From contig NC_079381.1 of assembly GCF_021018895.1 (NCBI RefSeq), forward strand, positions 7,466,001 to 7,530,000: a DNA stretch of 64,000 nucleotides, written 5' to 3'. Source of the stretch: Seriola aureovittata (taxonomy: Eukaryota; Chordata; Actinopteri; Carangiformes; Carangidae). How positions within the stretch are numbered: the stretch's first letter is position 1; every line of letters starts with the position of its first letter. Positions 12,502 to 24,268 of the stretch are shown here, piece after piece. The position numbers and the translations under genes were made by a program. Below the pieces are notes generated by a model. It saw only the letters and a list, made by a program, of their open reading frames with translations, made no database searches and was not told the DNA's origin.

Positions 12502-13700
12502 AAGTTTGAGTAATGAGTCTTAAACCTGCAATGCTTAGGTGCAGCAGAAACCAGGTAAAAACAAATGCTGATCATCACCTTTTAAGCTTATATCCTGAAC
12601 TTGTTAAAAAATATTGGCTAGTTACACACCCAACAGATAAAGAGCAACATTGGCATTGATTAGGAGTTGTGTTTCAGGCCACTTGATGAATGCTAGTCCA
12701 ATATTCGCTCTCCTTTTTGAGCTCTGTTTTCGGTTTCCATTAGAGGGGTATATCTGGCTCTGTAGCCGCTGGATGCTCACTAACATCGTGTGCTGGTCAG
12801 CGCTGGACAGGTGTGTTACCGTGTGTTCACAATGAAAAGAAGCGATTACACAGCTTTAGCCAGAATAGAGGCGTCCACGTGAGCTGAGGTGATTTGCATG
12901 TATCCTTGGGCTTTATGAATATCCAACACAAGAGAGGAGAGGGAAAGGGCGAGTGAAAAAATGAAAACAATAATAGAAAGAACCAGAGTTTCTGGTGTGT
13001 TTTGTGTTCAGTCAGAGGCTGAGCTGAACACACAAGCAGGCACACTCCCACAGACACGGTTGGTGAGTTTGTTGCTAGGGGGAGCTTGCAGCTAAAGTCT
13101 GAAAAGTTGGTACATTAGCTTCTTGAGGTCAATAAACACAAAAGGTCTAGGGCTCAAATTTGTGTGAGTAATGCGAGGTGATGGTTGCTTGGCTTTCTGT
13201 CTGAACACACCTTTTATACAGTAAGTTTTCAGAGCTTCCTGGCTGAAAACAGCTGCCTGCTGGGGTCAAAGCAACAATACCAGAGCAGGGAGAGGAAACC
13301 ACAACAGTAAAGCTGTGCCGTAGAAATGAATTAATCAAGATAAAATGTTCAGTAGAGCTGAGGAGGATCTGCAGAGTTGGGTGATAATTACCTATACAAC
13401 CTAAATATAACTGTCTGAGCAACCGATTTCATAGGAACATAGTCACAAACACAGTCTTTCGATTCAGTGTTATCGAGTGCTGCAGGAATGAGTCCTAAAA
13501 CCTAAATAAGTTATCGACTTTGGGACGAGGAAATCTGAGGTGCAAAAACACTAAGTTGTCTAAATGGGTTTTTGGTTAGATGCCTAAAATAAGGTCTGCA
13601 GTTAACACAAGCTCAAGACACACATTTTATTCCATGACATAAACTACATCAATAAATCCCCCACTCTTGATATTTGTAAGCTTTTATATGTCGTAAAGAC
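9431..13700. other. Intergenic, possible conserved noncoding sequence
   Basis: No supported gene. A 139-codon frame at 10951-11370 lies in unusually repeat-free, GC-balanced sequence (about 10850-11370), but it has no recognisable domain. An A13 run lies in 11471-11484, and the GT run at 12466-12496 is listed separately. Confidence 0.45.
12466..12496. repeat. (TG)n microsatellite
   Basis: About 15 uninterrupted TG units, read directly. Confidence 0.97.
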
Positions 13701-13719
13701 ATGTAAAAGGGGACATCAT

Positions 13720-14247
13720 CATACCACCGTCAAGCCCTTAGATGCTGTATAGCACTCTGCTTTTAGATTTATTACACGAGTCCCCTCTCTTTATGGGAAG
13801 GTACGCAGTTATTTAGAAAGCACTCTTAAATAAATTAACAAATTACTTTACTTCACTAATAAACCTCAATCAAACCTGCTCTCAGGACTGGATTACATTG
13901 TATGTTCCTCGGCTCCACTCAGAACTTGGGAAGACTGCTTTTTAGATGTTGTGCTCCAGACTCATGGAATAAGCTATAACACAATTACCTAACCAACACG
14001 TGTACAGATTGATTCGCTGAAAACATTTGAAAAGATTTAAAAGCATATTTCAAATATTTTCCATCTTGATGTCTTTGAATGTAGTTGTTTTCATTAGGAA
14101 TTGATTTTTGTATTTTTGCTGTCTGGTTTTATTTTCTTTCTGATCCATAGATGTTTATTCTATAGATGTTTATTTTTCTGCTGTGGTAAATGAATTTCCC
14201 AGTTGTGGGATTAATAAAGCTAATCTAATCTAATCTAATCTAATTTA
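13720..14247 (+). mobile_element. 5'-truncated L2-type LINE, 3' end
   Basis: The C-terminal end of a LINE ORF2 is readable at 13901-13942 as YVPRLHSELGKTAF. After a one-base shift it continues at 13944 as RCCAPDSWNKL, the typical fish L2 ending of the 'VPR..ELGKTAF..CAP..WN' type. A short 3' UTR follows. It ends with 'gggattaataaagctaatc' and tandem TCTAA units (14218-14245), the usual 3' tail of such elements. The reverse transcriptase and endonuclease domains are missing, so the copy is dead on arrival. The 5' boundary is approximate. Confidence 0.82.
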
Positions 14248-14249
14248 AT

Positions 14250-16195
14250 TATGTAATCATTGAAAATGAGGGTCACTTGAGGGTCAATCCCGAGAAAATA
14301 AATAAAAGATGATGATGATGATGATGATAATCATTCCTAACATTAAAGTCGATCTACTCATCAATCCACTTTTACAGCCTCATTGTTTTTTTACTCGCGC
14401 CCTACAAACTACTACCTGCTTTGAAGAGGAAAGGCTTATGTTGAAGATGTAAGTGCACCAGATCAAATAAAGTTAGAAGCTTCATGGTGGTGACGTTGAA
14501 GTCATGCGACCATTATTTTACTGAACAAAATGTGCAAGTATCATAAACTTTTGTTTGTCATGAGCTTATTTCCTGCAGTACTCCAAAAGCCAACGGAAAA
14601 ATCTTGCTTTTTGTCGTGGGAACCAAGATGATGCTAACTTGCGGGTCGGCCTACAAACATACATCATCCCTGCAGCACTCTAATATAATAACATTGATTA
14701 TAGCCACATTAAATATTCAACCTTCATAGTCCTGTGTGGGAATAGCGGACATAAAACTAAACATTCCCATTCCGGTCACATTCTGCAGTGCAGCTCTTGT
14801 TTGAGAAATGCAAAGCTCCCAATTTTCCTGCAGGAGCTTGCACTTATATGGGATCAACAGTTCCATACAGGAAAGGAAATAAAATCCACCTGTAATCTAA
14901 AGCTAGATAGAAATCTCTCCACAGATTTCTTTTTTTTTCTGCCTCTACAACATTCTATTACTTTGCATCCTAACTATTCAGGTCCATTGAAATACAGAGA
15001 GTAGGGTTAAAGTTTAGAAAGAAATGCATAGAAGACCAGGGCGGTCTACCAAATGAATGAATGCACTAATACAGAAATCAGCTACTGTATGGTCACACCT
15101 GTGTATATATATATATACGGCATGTCTGTATACACGGTGGTGGTGAATGGCCGTAAGATGTTTACAAATCTCAGCGAATAGGTCATGGTCACACAGCAAA
15201 TGAGGGATTCTGTCACCATATGAAAAATCAGTAACAGATGCAGCGAGGCCTGCTGGCACACTGCCCATATCGGATCCTCTCGGACCCCCTCTAAAGCCTC
15301 CTCAGGGGGCCTTTAATGGAACAACAGCTGTGCCGACGCTATTTCTCATTTAACTCACTTAGAGGCTGCCTTCTTATCACAGGCTTAGAACAAAAACACT
15401 AGGTCGCCCTTCCAGCGCTTCCCCCTTTCTCTACAGCTCCCTAACGTGATTGTAAACTTTTAAAATTTAATTGTGGTTGGAGAATTGCTCTGTGAATTTG
15501 ATCGAAGCCCCCGCTAGAAAGCAAATCCGCCAGTTTCCTTGGAGCAGAGCTCCCCCCGGCCAGCCCCTATCCTAGAATACAGGCAGCGAAGGAACACAGA
15601 AAGCTCTGCACACATAATCATACACACACCCAAGAGGGCACTCTAATATAATTAGGTACAAACCAATTATTCAAGCAATCAGTCTCAGTTTGATGATGTG
15701 TCAACACTCCTTGTCAGTGCTATTTCCCAAACTGTTCTTGAGCTGTATCACTAATTTTGTATTCATACTCAGCATCCATAAAAGCTTGCACTCTCTCCTC
15801 AATTTTAATCATTGTAGTCTCTGCAATCAAGAGCAAGGAAACTGTTGACAAGAGGTCAGAAGTCGAGTTATGAAATATTACAAAAGTGGGAATTTAAATG
15901 AGCCACTCTGCTAGTTATCCTCCCACAGTAAATGCCCAAAATGGACAACTTAAATGCATATTGCCGCCTTACCACGATGGGTGAGGAGGCAGAGCAATTT
16001 AAAAGCAGGGGAGAAATTTTGGAGACGGAAATAGACATGGATGAGACGAGGAAAGAAGGAAATAAACTACAGGTGATATACAGTAAAGTACCTGTCAAAA
16101 AGCACAATAATATTCCAAATGGAATGTGAAAAAGGGCATATTGAGCATATATAGTATGCCAAATAGTTGTTTTTTTGGGCAAATTAGTGTGACAC
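14250..16195. other. Intergenic, possible conserved noncoding sequence
   Basis: It contains a (GAT)n run near 14311-14330 and a (TA)n run near 15105-15117. The stretch 15270-15620 is free of repeats and comparatively GC-rich, with no open frame of note, so it is a candidate conserved noncoding element. No gene is supported. Confidence 0.45.
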
Positions 16196-16197
16196 AT

Positions 16198-17480
16198 ACA
16201 TCCTGGTCAAAATTATTGGAGCTCTTGAATATCAAGTACATCATTCAGAATATCTTCAGGAATAACTGCAAATGAACAGATTTTGTATTACCAAAATATT
16301 TTAATAAAATGTTCAAGGTTCTCAAACTGAAGAGATAACAAAATACAAAACTTGCTTAATAATGAAATAATACAAACACGAAATGTACCCCACACACAAT
16401 TACTGGCACCATATTAATTTACTTGAGCTTGTCCCTAAAAACACACAATAAAAAAAACCAAATAAAACTCACCTGTGCTCAATTTTCAGGGTCCACATGA
16501 CCCAATGAATGATGGTTTTGCTGCATGACAGTGGGTCTGAATGTTTCCAGTTTCTTTTCCACAATGGCGAAAATAAATTGCTGTCTGAGAGCATGAGAAA
16601 TGCCATTATCATAAAACATAACTATTCCAAACGCTATAAGGCACTAAGAAGAAACTCATTGAGAGAAGTCTGTGAAGGTTGGTGTGCATTGTGGAAAATT
16701 AAACAACGCAAGAAATTTGAAATAGCTTCAGCCGGACCTGGAGCTATGTGGAGGTGGTGGTTTCAGTCCGTACCACTCACCACTCTCGAAACCAAGTAGT
16801 GCTTCATGGACGAATGCCAAGGAGGACACCACTATTGAAAGAAAGGCACAAAAAGGCAAGACTAATGTTTGCAAAAGCCACAGCCTCTGTGGGATAAAGT
16901 GCTATGGACAGATGAAACTAAAGTGAATTTTGCGGGGAATGCAGTGCATCAGTTTGTTTATAGGTAAAATGAAGCCCATAAGGAAACGAACACCCTACCT
17001 ACAGTAAAACACGGTGGAGGCTCTGTCGTGCTGTGTGGGTGCGATGCTGCCTCTGGTACTGGAGGCACAGAATGTATCAAATTAATGATGAAATCAGAAG
17101 ATTACTGAGACATTTTAGAGCAAAAACGTGTTGCCCAGTATGAGAAAAAACTAGGTTTGAGGGGAAATCTTGGGTCTTCTTAGCAGGACAACGACCCAAA
17201 GCTCACATCCAGCAGCACAAAAGAATGGTTGAAGGGGAAAGGATGGACTGTTTAAACTGGCCAGCAATTAGTCATGACCTAAATGCCATTGAAAACCTTT
17301 AGAGAGATCTGAAATCTGCCATTTCAACAAAGACTCCTGCTTGAACTTATAGCAATGGAAGAAGCATGGCAGACTACAGGAAGAAAGGTGTAAGAAACTT
17401 CTAGATGGCTACAAGAAACATTTAGAGGCAGTCAATATATTTAATAATTGTGTGAAATATGTTGAGGATATTGTCATTGC
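16198..17480 (+). mobile_element. Decayed Tc1-type DNA transposon (copy 2, different family)
   Basis: The left terminus reads 'tcctggtcaaaattattgg', a typical Tc1-family terminus. Transposase relics follow on the + strand, starting around 16564. QDNDPKLTSSSTKEWLK at 17184 is the block around the second catalytic aspartate. At 17282, NAIENL, a TAG stop, then RDLKSA is the degenerate NPIENLW/DLK block. Multiple stops and shifts break the frame. The right inverted repeat is largely eroded, with only a weak 'aataattgtg' trace near 17440, so the 3' boundary is approximate. The family clearly differs from the copy at 4.1-5.3 kb. Confidence 0.85.
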
Positions 17481-17920
17481 ATTACTACTGTTCTTGCTGT
17501 TTTAATACCCAAGGTTTAGTTATAGATCCCTCTTAGACGAGAGAGAGCATCTGAACTATTGGATTTAAACAGCTTTCCTACAACTGGATACAGGTATAAC
17601 ATATACAGCTAACATACTTGAGTCAAAATAGGACATAAGTTTGGTCCTTTTTAAAAGTTTAGACCATCTGCCACTCCTAGTGTAGTCACCAGAGAAAAGC
17701 AAGATGTGGGTTAATACCTGAGTTATGAGCTTTTTGTGATACTCTTTCTTTCTATTCTTTCTTTCTCTTTCTCTACAGGGAGCACAGGGGTCAGCGTAGC
17801 AAAGTTGTCAGCAGTCTCTCTTGTTCAAGGACACATTACAAGGAGCCATAGAAAGGGAGTTAGATGGCAAAGCACACACAGCTTTCTAATGGTTTTCTTT
17901 GGGTTTTTATGTTTTTTTTG
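17481..17920. other. Intergenic, no gene seen
   Basis: Includes a pyrimidine-rich (TTTC-like) stretch around 17745-17775. No coding signal is seen. Confidence 0.55.
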
Positions 17921-18482
17921 GGCTACAGCCACAAAACCATGTTTTAGCTGTAAAACGCATCTCTCTCGCTACGTTTACACCTGGCGTCCACACTTCTGTG
18001 GAGTCTTCAAGCGCCTAAAACTGAGACCCATTTTAGTTTGAAAACTCTGGGGTTGCATTTTATTGTGGACGGGCAGAAACATTGAACTTTGGAAATGATG
18101 ATGTCACGATGACACACGGTCGCTCCCTGATTGGGTCTTAACAGCCTCAACTACCAGTAGTGAAAGCAACATGGATAATGAAATACAAGTGTTACTGGCC
18201 TTATTATCTTTGCTAGCAGCTGTCGTGCAGTTAAATTCTGCCTTTGACTCATTCGCAGTATTTTGTCCGAATAATCAACTGCAGAGTAAACAAATCTGCT
18301 TCCTGTTTACACTGGCTCGCACATGCCCAGTGTACGTGAATGGTCATGTATGTATGCATTTTCAGGTGTTTTAGTGTGGGCAGGGATTGTTTCTAATACA
18401 GAGCTAAGACGATCATCTGGATGGTGGTTGTTTTCATTTTAAAATGCTGTTTCAAAATGAAAAATATATCATGGATGTAGCC
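17921..18482 (+). mobile_element. Dispersed teleost DNA-transposon-like repeat
   Basis: The body matches a repeat I know from many fish genomes: 'gctacgtttacacctggcgt' at about 17969, 'ctgattgggtct' at about 18127, 'gcaacatggata' at about 18167 and 'ctcgcacatgcccagtgtac' at about 18315. Its ends form a short inverted repeat: ggctacagcca at 17921-17931 and tggatgtagcc at 18472-18482 (10 of 11 paired). A 67-codon frame opens at 18171 with a hydrophobic leucine-rich start and may be the remnant of a transposon ORF. Assignment to PIF/Harbinger is only a guess. Confidence 0.65.
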
Positions 18483-18489
18483 TTTGCCA

Positions 18490-18840
18490 CGCTAGCAGCA
18501 TGACGATGTCAGTCAGATGGTCCACCACTTCGGTCACAATACTGGATGTGCACAATATCTGGTGGCAATATTCATGGATCACAGGCGAAGAATCCTCTGG
18601 TGATCCCCTGATGTTTTCTCTAGTGTCGCCAGCAGGTTTATATTTGAAAACCAAACCTAATGAAATTCCCTTCAGCTTTAGCTATGCTTTGTGCTCAGTC
18701 CTAATTAGCATGCTGACAAACTAATGAACATGGTTACCAATATACCTGATAAACATCAGCATTGTCATTGTTAGCATGCTAATTCTGATATTTAGCTCAA
18801 AGCACCATGCTTCAGCCACTGTTGATGACATATAGGTGCT
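18490..18840 (-). mobile_element. Dispersed teleost repeat, degraded
   Basis: The segment contains 'gtcagtcagatggtccacca', 'ggtgatcccctgatgttttc', 'ctaattagcatgctgacaaa' and 'taaacatcagcattgtcatt', all hallmarks of a very abundant fish repeat. Internal deletions make it shorter than usual. It abuts the element ending at 18482, so one probably inserted beside or into the other. Strand assignment is arbitrary. Confidence 0.72.
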
Positions 18841-19257
18841 TCATAAAGCCAGGTTGATGTCATTTACCTTAAGTCTTCTTTAAGTAAAGTACATGCACTG
18901 ACTGTGACATGCTGCCTGTAAACAACCTTGTCTATACTACTATTGCTTACAGGCTCAAGGAGGATTTTTATGTTTCCTATATATAAAGTGAAAGCCACTA
19001 ATGATGACGCTTCAACTATATTTTATCTATGTCAACTTCTGTTGACATGCTATCTAGCTAGCAAGTGATTAGTCCTAAAAATAAGATGCTTTGGGAATCA
19101 TTTCTTTCAAAGCGTCCTACATTTCCTAACATCAAAATAATTTACCCAACCTGAAACAAGATTCAGAGGTAAGATCCTAAAATAAAGGTGAGCAAGAGAT
19201 CAGTTGAATGCAAAGATGAGTGACAAACAGCAGATAAAGTTAGCTTGCTTACTTTTT
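18841..19257. other. Intergenic, no gene seen
   Basis: AT-rich and without a coding signal. The complement of 19246-19253 contains a good splice donor (GTAAGCAA) directly downstream, in - sense, of the SAP-like frame at 19258-19662. Confidence 0.5.
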
Positions 19258-19662
19258 TCAAATAAAAGACAGAACATTTTTGACAAGCTCTACCAGAGCT
19301 ACAGCTGTTGGCTTCAGGTTGGTACCAGCCGTCTTAACCTTTTGACAACACAGCCACCTCTTTAATTCAACAACTGTCAGGTCGGGCTGCATGCAGTCAG
19401 CAGCAGCAGCAGCTCCATTTATTTCTGTCTTGTCAAGAAACACCAGCGCCGCCATCCTTTTTGAACTGACAGGAGCAGACGATGACATATGCCTGCACGT
19501 CACTGTGGGACGGTTCCAGGGATCCGGAGAGAAGATGACATCAAAAAGTCTCTCTGAACCTTTTGCCATTAGATGCTCATTTGGGAGATGAGCAAAATTT
19601 GCCCTTACCTCTCTCTGTCCCCGAAGTAACTCAACCCCTTTCTTTCCTTCCTCTTCCCGCAT
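19258..19662 (-). pseudogene. Possible SAP-domain gene fragment
   Basis: A 134-codon frame on the - strand. Residues 94-133 read DLTVVELKRWL, then a Lys/Thr/Gly-rich turn, then VELVKNVL. This resembles the two-helix SAP DNA-binding motif (LTV.ELK..L...G....L...L) seen at the N-termini of some fish transposon-derived proteins. Good internal starts are Met59 (19488) and Met70 (19455, in ATGGCGGCG context). The frame stops (TGA) 8 nt before a strong GTAAGC donor, which suggests either a frameshifted first exon or a decayed copy. No second exon was found. The family assignment comes from motif memory only; chance resemblance is possible. Confidence 0.35.
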
Positions 19663-19664
19663 AT

Positions 19665-20070
19665 TTCTTTCATTCTTGTTTTCCTTATTAGAGTCTTAGC
19701 TTGGGGCTAATCACCAGTTAAGATTCATCAAGGGGAGAAAAAAAATATCAGTGACTGGTGGACTGCAAAACATGAAAGCTTTTTTGACACCAATTACGGC
19801 ACAAATTTAACAGAAAATGCTCCCTCTGCATTTTGCTCATGATCTATTCCACTTTCTTTAAGAAAAGGCAATAAGTGTAGTAACACACTGAACAAACAAC
19901 TAATCTCAGGTATTTCCACTGGACTCACTGCTATCAACAACTTACTGACACAGACGCCTTATTAGAATGCCACACCAGCAGTACAGGTGAAAGGACAGTA
20001 GCTCCCAGGCCACAGGGCCCTGCTTTCATTTTGAGTGGCAGAACCATTCTGCATCACCCACCAACCCCCC

Positions 20071-20136
<66 letters not shown>

Positions 20137-21290
20137 CACACCCGTCAGACCATCTCATAACCCACCCCCCATTTTTTTGCTATTTCTCATTCCATTAAAC
20201 CCTGAATTATTCAAAGCAGATGAAATTGATTTCTTGATAGTTTAATCGCAAATCAAAGCCGAACTTTGGGCCCAGTTCATTCCCTTAGGGCAATTTTTGA
20301 CAATCAAATATTCATGGAGAAATGAAATGTTAGCAGATCATTTCTGCTTCTGGCTGATTAGGCAGACACAATGAAATTCAGATGGAGAAGAGAAGAAGGC
20401 ATGGAATTAACTTATGCCAATATGCTGTGGAAAAATTGAAAGTCAGATAAGATTTTCAGGCTTGATTTTATGATTCAGGAAAAGCCCCTATATAGAGGGC
20501 TCGTCCTGTTTTGTCATATCAAGCCAATTTGCTGCATTGAGTAGCACAAGATTAACCAAACCTTTACTAAACTTCTTTATAATTAGGCCTTATGCTTTTA
20601 TTTAACAGACAACTGGAATAAATTGCCATGAATCACATTGTTGGAAAAATACTTTGTGTTGATAATAAGGCAATAAAAGTTTTCAGTTGACTATTTTTTG
20701 CATCCCTCGAGAGAAACACATGCAGTATGTCTGACCTCAGCGTCATTTCAACCTGACCCCATTTCTAATCCCAGCTCCAAGATTTTACCACATGAAACTC
20801 AGAAATTTATACATTATTCAATGTAGTCTCAATATAGTCCATTCAAATGAATAGGAGATTCACCAGAAATGACAAAATGCTACTTGAGCTTCTTTTTCAA
20901 AAGTATACAATGGCTTTTAAGAGGTTTCAGGGAGTTCAGGGTGACGAAGGTTTGAGAGGGATGAAGAATCGTACTCATCATCTAAAATAAGATTCTTCAT
21001 CACTTTGAATGGACTGAAAGACTTTGCTCCTTCATAATATTTCCAACACATAAAGTTCAAAACATATTTTTGTTTAACAAAAAGTAATGAATAATAAAAC
21101 TGAGTTTTCTTGAATACTATAAGAAAATGTTTTAAAAATGATTTACAAATGGGTAACTTGTTATTATTAATCCCATGTTGTATATACCAAAGCTTCTCTA
21201 GGGAAATTATTAAATATATATTTATTTAGGAATAGTTTTATTTTGATTTCTTGTTCCTTTCTTGCCAAGAGATAGATGAAAAGATCAATA
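19665..21290. other. Intergenic, no gene seen
   Basis: Noncoding, with the CA/TA microsatellite at 20072-20136. An 11-bp inverted repeat (20960-20970 with 20991-21001) is present but is about as long as chance would give in a window of this size. Confidence 0.55.
20072..20136. repeat. Compound (AC)n(AT)n microsatellite
   Basis: About 22 AC units to about 20115, passing directly into about 11 AT units. Confidence 0.97.
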
Positions 21291-21295
21291 CCACT

Positions 21296-21535
21296 GTAAA
21301 TAGTATGAACCGCCAGCAGCCAGTTAGCTTAGCACACAGCTTTTTTGTTTTTTATTTTTGGACTGACCAGCTGTTTCTCCCTGTTTCTTTGCTAAGCTTT
21401 GGGCTAAGCTAAGCCAACCATCTCCTGTCAGTAGCTTTATATTTAGCATATAGATATGGGAGTTGTATCAATCTTCTCTACTCTTAGCAAGAAAGAGAAT
21501 ATGTGTATTTCCCAAAATGTGAAACTATTCGTTTA
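21296..21535. mobile_element. Degenerate teleost dispersed repeat
   Basis: 'cagccagttagcttagcaca', 'gtttctttgctaagctttgg' and 'ctaagctaagccaacc', together with the closing 'gtatttcccaaaatgtgaaa', resemble the common 'gttagcttagca' fish repeat. The copy is strongly diverged and its ends are uncertain. Confidence 0.55.
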
Positions 21536-23685
21536 AACGCTGTCAGATTTTGTAAGCTGTTGCTTTCTCTGCACCAATGGCAGAAATGCAAATCTCTACA
21601 TTCAGTGCATGTGGTATATTCATACATGTAGGACTGAGTAGATTCCGGTCACTGATGAAGGGCATGACATGTGGTTGAAAGTCTATAAAAAAGGCTCGGC
21701 AAACAGGGCGATGAAGTCAGAAAGTTGCAACAAGTTCAGCACCAGTTTACTGAAAACTTACCTCCTTTCACATGAAAGTTGGTTAAGTAACACTGCGCTT
21801 TCCAATCTCAAATTTCACATCCTTATCAATCCATAAGTGTGTTGTCCAAACCCAGACACAGAGGTGCTTGCAGTATGACTCATCCTTTGATGGCAGTAAG
21901 CGCAGATGTTCACAGTTAATTTGTTTGGATTGAGCGGATATGAGGGCGGGCACAACAAAGTATTTTTTTTAGAGGATAACAGTGTTATCTTATAAAAACA
22001 CTCCTCCAGGTCAGAACCACTGTCTGCAGTTCATCATTTAATAACATTTTTATAAAAACATATTTCACCAAGGAGATAAGTTCGCAAAAGAAGTGATTTC
22101 TCACTTTTACGATAGTATTTGGAATTTGATATAAATGTATGTAAGACAATGAGTTACTCTTTTTTTATGACTTTGCAAATATAAATAATATTTACCAGTT
22201 TTATACTGCATAATGCTTCCTGGGCAGTGCTTTTTATATTGTAGATCAGTTGATGATTGCTAAAATACATTTTTTTCATATCAACATGCTATAAATCCTT
22301 TCAATCATTTAAGTATTATACTATACTACTAACTATATTATAATTCTATATCAACATCATCGCAAGAATTTTAAAGGGAAGGCAAAAATGCAATTCTGTT
22401 TTTTTTTTCTCACCCAAAGAATAAATTACCTGTCCATTACCAAACAAAAGGAGCCTAGGTATGACTGGAATTCACCTCAGAGATGTGATCCTTGAATGAT
22501 TAAACTCCATTTGAGATCTCTGGGACTGCATAATAATGCTATGGGTTTCAGGATTTTTTTTTTCAGGTGTAAAGAGAAAATGGGGGGGGGGGGGGGGGGG
22601 GGGGGGTGACGGAGGTGATGAACGAGCGTACAAAGAATAAAAGGAGGAGATCAAACGGCATCACAGGGAATGAGGAAGTAAGGAGGAATTTTTAATATAG
22701 TTCTGCCAGCCTGCGTGGCTAATTCACTCACCATCCTTTCAGCTATAAGCAGACCGAATGTGACTGTGTCTTTTCAAGGCGAAGGATGAGTTACTCACAC
22801 TGACAAGGAGTGCAGCAACATCAGATATATTAGTTCAACAGATTGCATTACTGCTCAGAACATACTTGTGCCCAGCTGCTTTCATCGCTCTGTAACATGC
22901 TTCACGGAGTTGGAGAAGGGTCCGTCTGTGGCCTGTAGAGCCTCCAGTTAAACCCCTTAACCTACAATGTAAAACCTGTGATGTCACTATTACATCTGGG
23001 ACAAAGTTCATCAGAAAAGAAGATGGCATTTGTCAGTTTAGATGCAGTGTCAATGTTAGTCTAACAACAGTAGTCTAGTGTTAGCTTACTGTGTCTTCTG
23101 CAGTGACTGGCATCTCTGCCACTACAGTGTCTATTACCTTTGTGTCGGGCTCTTCAGGAACCGATGAATATATTTCATTCAAGACTGAAGAAAACAACAT
23201 GCCTTTGTATTTTGAAGCTGAACACACCTGTAGTTACATTTTAAAAGGCCTTCTCAGCGATTCCTGTCTGCCTTTCATGTCTACCGACGCTACAAAGGGC
23301 ATTTGCAGTCAAAATATACAATGTTTTGACAGCCTGGGACAGTTGACTGTTAATACTGCTAGTCTTTTTAATTTAAAAAATGTTTCCAGACCTTTGTGAC
23401 AGCATGACGTTTATATAAAAGCATTAATGGAAGAAATGTCCAGTATTTATATTTTTTCAAGTCAACTGTATATTCGAATTTTTTCATCATACTTTCCCTA
23501 TTCTATTGCATTGGATCTATTGCAACTTTTAGCTTGTGGAAACCAGAACAAATTAAGCAATTGAGACTTAATTCCACTCTTTATGCTAATCCCAATCCTC
23601 CAAACAGTATCATTGTCTGTGATTAATGGAGTAAAATAGTTGATATTTATCATGATTGAGACACTTAATAAAACCTGTCCATTCA
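21536..23685. other. Intergenic, no gene seen
   Basis: Noncoding, holding the long G homopolymer at 22582-22606. A 102-codon frame at 23091-23399 has no family resemblance. Confidence 0.55.
22582..22606. repeat. Poly-G tract of 25 bases
   Basis: Twenty-five consecutive G, read directly. Its true length may be uncertain because homopolymers are error-prone. Confidence 0.9.
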
Positions 23686-23815
23686 TTTTCTAGCTGATTA
23701 TCTGAGTAAGATTCATGGTGGGAAAGGGGCAAGCAACTTCCTCAGGTTCCTCCCTGGAGATCCCCAGGTCCTTCCAGAGCAGCTGGGAGAGTCGCTCCAG
23801 CATGTGCGTGAGTGC
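23686..23815 (+). mobile_element. Dispersed teleost repeat fragment
   Basis: 'ttcattttctagctgattat', 'gagtaagattcatggtggga' and 'cagctgggagagtcgctcca' match a common fish repeat containing 'ccaGCTGGGAGA..t..TCCAGC'. Only a fragment of about 130 bp is present. Confidence 0.55.
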
Positions 23816-24229
23816 GCATGTGGAAATATTAAATTAACTTGTGTTTCATGTTCAATCATAGTTCGACGGTGTAAATAAACATGAGGTCTTAATTATCATT
23901 TTAAAGATTACAATAACTGTCAGAATTTGAAAAAAAAACAAAATAGACAAGGAGAAAAAGTGGGTGTTATTTTACACCACAACCAATCACAACAGACTCT
24001 ACTGAAAGGGGGGCGCGGCTTGAGGTGCTACAGGCCACAGCTGGACATTGTGCCATGGTTGTGCCACAAGATTTATAGTCTTGAGATCTTTGTATGATTC
24101 TTTGTTGAGCCACAAAACTCTTGATTAAGTCGTTTTCCTTTCTGTGAGAACATGCATAATTAAGTATTTTGTTGTTCTTTCCTTTTCAAAAACAGACTAT
24201 TGTCTTTATTCATATGTATATGTGGGTAG

Positions 24230-24268
24230 AAGAGGTTAGCTGCACAAAGACAGTGCAGCTAACCTCTT
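24230..24268. repeat. Perfect 16-bp hairpin, 7-nt loop
   Basis: The left arm aagaggttagctgcac (24230-24245) is exactly complementary to gtgcagctaacctctt (24253-24268), with loop aaagaca. Its length is far beyond the stems expected by chance at this spacing. Confidence 0.95.

Noticed and set aside
20960..21001. 11-bp inverted repeat with 20-nt loop
   Set aside because: About one stem of this length is expected by chance in a window this size.
23091..23399. 102-codon + strand frame rich in Ser and Thr
   Set aside because: No family resemblance and no adjacent exons. Its apparent Ser/Thr richness can arise in AT/CT-rich noncoding DNA.
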